From Bacillota bacterium (lineage in GTDB: Bacteria; Bacillota; Dehalobacteriia; UBA4068; UBA4997), in the NCBI GenBank assembly GCA_017398165.1, contig JAFQHB010000118.1, positions 1 through 22,849 of the forward strand: DNA of 22,849 bases, read 5' to 3'. How positions within the stretch are numbered: the stretch's first letter is position 1; each line of letters opens with the position of its first letter. The notes under the pieces were generated by a model, which was given only the letters and a program-made list of their open reading frames with translations, was not told the origin of the DNA and made no database searches. The position numbers and the translations under genes were made by a program. Below, piece after piece: positions 19,764 through 22,849 of this stretch.

Positions 19764-21005
19764 ATGAAGAAACTGACTCTGACAATGCTGCTGCTGGCAG
19801 CACTGGCTCTACCGCTGACCGGCTGTACTGACGCCACCCAGGACGATGCCACCCTGCAGCCGATGATAATACGCTATGATGAGGATATCAATATCTCTTA
19901 TATGTATTATCTGGATGCCGAATCCTACATCTATACCTGCGATGATTACAATCAGGATCTGGTACGTCTGGTCTTTGCGGATGCCGATGACAGACACATC
20001 GCCTGGACTTACCCCATCCCCGATATGGGCGGCAGTATGTTTGACAGATGCTATACAGCGCCTGCCCAGGATGGTCTGGTACTGCGCGATTGGGGAACAG
20101 GCACACACCTCGCGATCAATGCACAGGATCAGACTGTCACCCAGATCATTGCACCATATGAACAAATATACGCCGATATCGCACCGTACTACGATGCCGG
20201 GTTCGAGCCGCTGACAGAAGTTTATTATCTGGACGGACAGCAGTGGCTGGTGGCCTGCCATACATACGAACCGGGTGAATATCACCGCATTACCACTGAT
20301 TTTTTCCTGTGGAGTGCTGATAGCGCACAAAAGCTGCCGTACAGCATCACCGGCGGTATAGTTGATGCTGCCTGGGGCGGCTCTGATAACGATACGCTCT
20401 ATCTGCTGGGCTATCACGGCTCTGTATTCCACTACAGCGCAGCAACCGGGAGGACCGGCGTTATCAACCTCCCCGGTACCAAGCCGATAGCGACCGAAGA
20501 AGTCCCGGGCCGGCTGGACTACAGCGACATTATGCCGATAAGCGGCACCGACGATGTTGCCGCCCTCTTTATGGTAGAAACCACCGATGACGTGGTGCAG
20601 ATATTCTCTGATGCAGAAGTTACTCTGGACGATGAACTGAGTACCGTCGATGGCGGGATACACTCCGACGGCTGGTTTACCGTACCCGGGGGAGAGAGCC
20701 AATTCCTCGGCGCGCACACGGATAAGATATACCTGCTGCAGACCTACAAAGATAACTTACCAGAGCCAGACAAGACTATCGAATCCTGCCGCATCATCCA
20801 ATACGACCGTTCCTCCGGCAAACAAACCATTATCTTTGATACCGCAGGCTGGGTGCTGGAGCAGCCCGGCCACCTGCGCCTGTATACCGGCTGCCTCAGC
20901 CCGGACGGCACGCAGCTGATGGTGGAGGGTCTGTATCATACGTTCAGCACCCTGTCGCACGTTGACCCGACCGAACAGATAACCCTGATGTTCGACCTTG
21001 AATAG
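19764..21005 (+). CDS. Secreted lipoprotein of unknown function, propeller-like
   Basis: This protein has 413 residues if started at ATG 19764; ATG 19758 is also possible and the ribosome site is weak in both cases. An open frame runs upstream to 19614, but the lipoprotein signal MKKLTLTMLLLAALALPL with lipobox LTGC (Cys21) fixes the start region. The mature part has no cysteine-rich or catalytic motif I recognise. It shows repeated short beta-strand blocks of the sort seen in propeller or WD-like proteins: SYIYTCDDYNQDLVRLVF, DDRHIAWTYPI, DNDTLYLLGYHGSVFHYSAATGR, TDKIYLLQTY, SCRIIQYDRSSGKQTIIFD, LRLYTGCLSPDGTQLMVEG. It should sit on the outer face of the membrane. The gene is probably monocistronic and is followed by a strong terminator. 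A sensor or scaffold role is a guess. Confidence 0.85.
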   Translation: MKKLTLTMLLLAALALPLTGCTDATQDDATLQPMIIRYDEDINISYMYYLDAESYIYTCDDYNQDLVRLVFADADDRHIAWTYPIPDMGGSMFDRCYTAPAQDGLVLRDWGTGTHLAINAQDQTVTQIIAPYEQIYADIAPYYDAGFEPLTEVYYLDGQQWLVACHTYEPGEYHRITTDFFLWSADSAQKLPYSITGGIVDAAWGGSDNDTLYLLGYHGSVFHYSAATGRTGVINLPGTKPIATEEVPGRLDYSDIMPISGTDDVAALFMVETTDDVVQIFSDAEVTLDDELSTVDGGIHSDGWFTVPGGESQFLGAHTDKIYLLQTYKDNLPEPDKTIESCRIIQYDRSSGKQTIIFDTAGWVLEQPGHLRLYTGCLSPDGTQLMVEGLYHTFSTLSHVDPTEQITLMFDLE

Positions 21006-21044
21006 CTGCACTTTTTAACCAAGTAAATTTCCCCACAAGCGTAA

Positions 21045-21092
21045 GCGCCTGACCGGCATTTTCCCCGTCGGTCAGGCGCGAATATTTTTGGT
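21045..21092 (+). terminator. Terminator of the lipoprotein gene
   Basis: GCGCCTGACCG (21045-21055) pairs perfectly with CGGTCAGGCGC (21069-21079), 13-base loop, followed by GAATATTTTTGG. It lies between two convergent genes and may serve both, though the minus-strand side lacks a T run. Confidence 0.85.
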
Positions 21093-21104
21093 ATCAATTC
21101 TTTA

Positions 21105-22849
21105 TCACAGGCCAAAACAGCGCATCAGCAGTGCCGCCAGCTCGGCCCGCGTCACCGCGCGCTCCGGAGCCAATTCACCATTGATGCCCTGCAGATACCC
21201 CTCGCTGACGGCCCAGGCACAGGCCTCGGCAGCCCAATCGGCCACCTCACCGCCATCCGCAAAGCCTGCCAGCACCGCAGTATCCACTGCTGCCGGCTGT
21301 TCGTCCATATCTTTATTCAGTATCCCGGTCACCGCACGGTAGAGCACAGTCACCAGCTCCTGACGCGTCATCACCCTGCCGGGGGAGAAAAGCCCCCCGC
21401 CGCTGCCCTGGGTCAGGCCGTTGGCTGCCGCCCAATCCGCCGCACCGGCATACCATACCCCGGTTTTTACATCGCTGAAGCCGGCACTTTCTGCTGCCTC
21501 GCCGCCCAGCAAACGCTGCATCGTCAGAAAGACCTCCGCCCGCAGGGCGGTATCATCCGGCCGCAGCCCGGCGGCATCACCCTGCAGCAGCCCCAGACCG
21601 TGTGCATAGCACAGATCATTATACGCCCAGTGGGTCGATAGCTGCTGCCGCCCCGGTGTGCCGCAGATCTCATCGTAGAGATAATCCTCCAGCCCATCGG
21701 CCAGCCCGGCAATATCCCCGCCGTCAAATATATCCGCAAAGCCGTACCCGGAAAAGAACCCGGTATAGCTCTGGCCGTCATAGCCTGCCGCCATCTCCAG
21801 ATACAGGTCGGCCGCATCGGCAAAATCCTGATCTGCCCGCACCAGCAGCTCCACCGAGGGCAGTGCCGAAGCCGCATAGCTCAGGTAATAAAAAGGCTGG
21901 ATAAAGGTATGTGGTGTAGTCACCCAGTTATAGGCCTGATCCTCATTATGTGCGTACTCAAACCCATAATCCAGCGACAGGCGGTAATACAGCCTGTTCA
22001 GATCTGCCGCGGTGGGGGCGGCCATATGATACGCCTGCACTTGGAACTCATCATAAAGGCAGCCGTTGATCACCGCCTTCAGCAGACCCTCCAGATTCTG
22101 CAGGCGGTAGGTATCGCCCGCCTCGCCGAAGAGCTCATCCGCAAAGCTGCAGAACAACGCCTCCAGCCCCTGCGAATAAAACTCGCTGATATCCAGCGGT
22201 GTCTCGCCCTGCATATACATATAATAGGCAAAATGACCAAACTCGTGCACGAAGGTACCGATATCCTGCGGCTCGCCGTTTTGTGTGCCGCTGTATATCA
22301 TCGCCACGCTGTAATACGGCAGATAAGTGGTAAAGGATACCCCGATGCGTCCGTCATCGTGCTCGATATCCGCCAGTTTCTTCTCCCGCAGCAGCGCCAG
22401 TGCCGCCGCATATTCATCCGATACCTGCGGCATATACTGCGCCACCGCATCCAGCAGCTCATCACTATCGCCAAAAGTCCGTGCCGCCGCCAGACCGCTG
22501 CTGCTGAATCGCTCATTTGCCGCCAGCATCTTGCTGACCTTCTGATACAACGGCACGATATGCTCCTTGACCGCCGCATACAGCCGTGCCGCATCAGCCG
22601 GGGCGTAATCCCGCCCATATTCCTCGGCGTAGGCATATTCGGCATAGCTCTCATAGCCCTGCCGCGCCGCATAGGCATTGGCCGCCGGTATAGTATCCGC
22701 CAGCAGCCCGGCCAGCCCGGCGTTGCGCTCCTTGGCCAGCAGCAGATACACGGCGTTATACGTATCGTCATCCTCGATATCCGCCAGATCATCAAAGCCG
22801 TAGCTCTGCCCCTGCCAGGTGACGGTATAGTCCTGCTCGGACAGCGTCC
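21105..22849 (-). CDS. SLH-domain zinc metallopeptidase, M3-like (5' end outside window)
   Basis: The reading frame is open to the right edge of the window, so the N-terminus, including any signal peptide, is missing; about 580 residues are present. The peptidase part has the gluzincin motif HEFGH (22233-22247) in GTFVHEFGHFAYYMYM and a downstream ISEFYSQGLEALF that can supply the third zinc ligand, resembling family M3/oligoendopeptidase F. The C-terminal ~165 residues hold S-layer-homology repeats: a weak one (YAHGLGLLQGDAAGLRPDDT), then FSDVKTGVWYAGAADWAAANG and AGFADGGEVADWAAEACAWAVSEG..TRAELAALLMRCFGL. SLH domains bind pyruvylated secondary wall polymer, so the enzyme should be displayed on the cell surface, probably for peptide digestion. 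GTG 22751 would be an internal codon, not the start. Family assignment is by motif and overall pattern. Confidence 0.9.
   Translation of the reverse strand, partial: TLSEQDYTVTWQGQSYGFDDLADIEDDDTYNAVYLLLAKERNAGLAGLLADTIPAANAYAARQGYESYAEYAYAEEYGRDYAPADAARLYAAVKEHIVPLYQKVSKMLAANERFSSSGLAAARTFGDSDELLDAVAQYMPQVSDEYAAALALLREKKLADIEHDDGRIGVSFTTYLPYYSVAMIYSGTQNGEPQDIGTFVHEFGHFAYYMYMQGETPLDISEFYSQGLEALFCSFADELFGEAGDTYRLQNLEGLLKAVINGCLYDEFQVQAYHMAAPTAADLNRLYYRLSLDYGFEYAHNEDQAYNWVTTPHTFIQPFYYLSYAASALPSVELLVRADQDFADAADLYLEMAAGYDGQSYTGFFSGYGFADIFDGGDIAGLADGLEDYLYDEICGTPGRQQLSTHWAYNDLCYAHGLGLLQGDAAGLRPDDTALRAEVFLTMQRLLGGEAAESAGFSDVKTGVWYAGAADWAAANGLTQGSGGGLFSPGRVMTRQELVTVLYRAVTGILNKDMDEQPAAVDTAVLAGFADGGEVADWAAEACAWAVSEGYLQGINGELAPERAVTRAELAALLMRCFGL

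Overview
The window looks like a low-to-mid GC Gram-positive anaerobe of the class Clostridia, most likely a gut Oscillospiraceae/Ruminococcaceae-type genome. The evidence is sortases with LPxTG substrates, lipobox lipoproteins, an SLH-domain surface peptidase, AAGGAGG-type ribosome sites, frequent TTG/GTG starts, and a short hairpin repeat at the left edge of a kind I remember from such genomes. Taxonomy is inferred from gene families only; no search was run.

Layout. (1) 107-1288: malic enzyme, minus strand. (2) 1607-12701: an 11-kb minus-strand surface-pilus operon. Read in transcription order it holds a small coiled-coil protein (TTG start), a dedicated signal peptidase I, a giant LPSTG tip adhesin of about 1690 residues, an LPETG major pilin, a class C pilin sortase, a VPRTG anchor pilin whose start codon appears to be ATA, a sortase-like protein that has lost all three catalytic residues, and an intact class B sortase. 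A good promoter lies at 12946-12973 and a strong terminator at 1488-1535. (3) 13324-15006: an NAD+ synthetase on the plus strand with a degenerate glutaminase domain. Its leader is rich in inverted repeats that can form two mutually exclusive folds. (4) 15163-16163: an AT-rich pair, an XRE regulator and a one-TM protein of unknown function, beside tRNA-Pro(CGG). (5) 16680-18967: a three-gene polar amino acid ABC transporter (lipoprotein, permease, ATPase). (6) 19028-19558: three tiny minus-strand ORFs (47, 48 and 40 codons) with strong ribosome sites behind a near-consensus promoter; all three have a hydrophobic segment and the outer two resemble each other. (7) 19764-21005: a secreted lipoprotein of unknown function. 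(8) 21105-22849: the C-terminal part of an HEFGH zinc peptidase carrying SLH wall-binding domains, truncated by the window edge.

How the genes fit together. The pilus operon is self-contained. The signal peptidase would process precursors, the class C sortase would polymerise the LPETG pilin with adhesin at the tip, and the class B sortase would anchor or join the VPRTG protein. A recurring theme is catalytic domains kept without their catalytic residues: the sortase-like protein, the CHAP-like domain in the adhesin and the amidase domain of NadE. The most interesting items are the twelve-unit Cys/His repeat array at the adhesin N-terminus, the triad-less sortase, the nadE leader RNA and the hidden small-ORF cluster.
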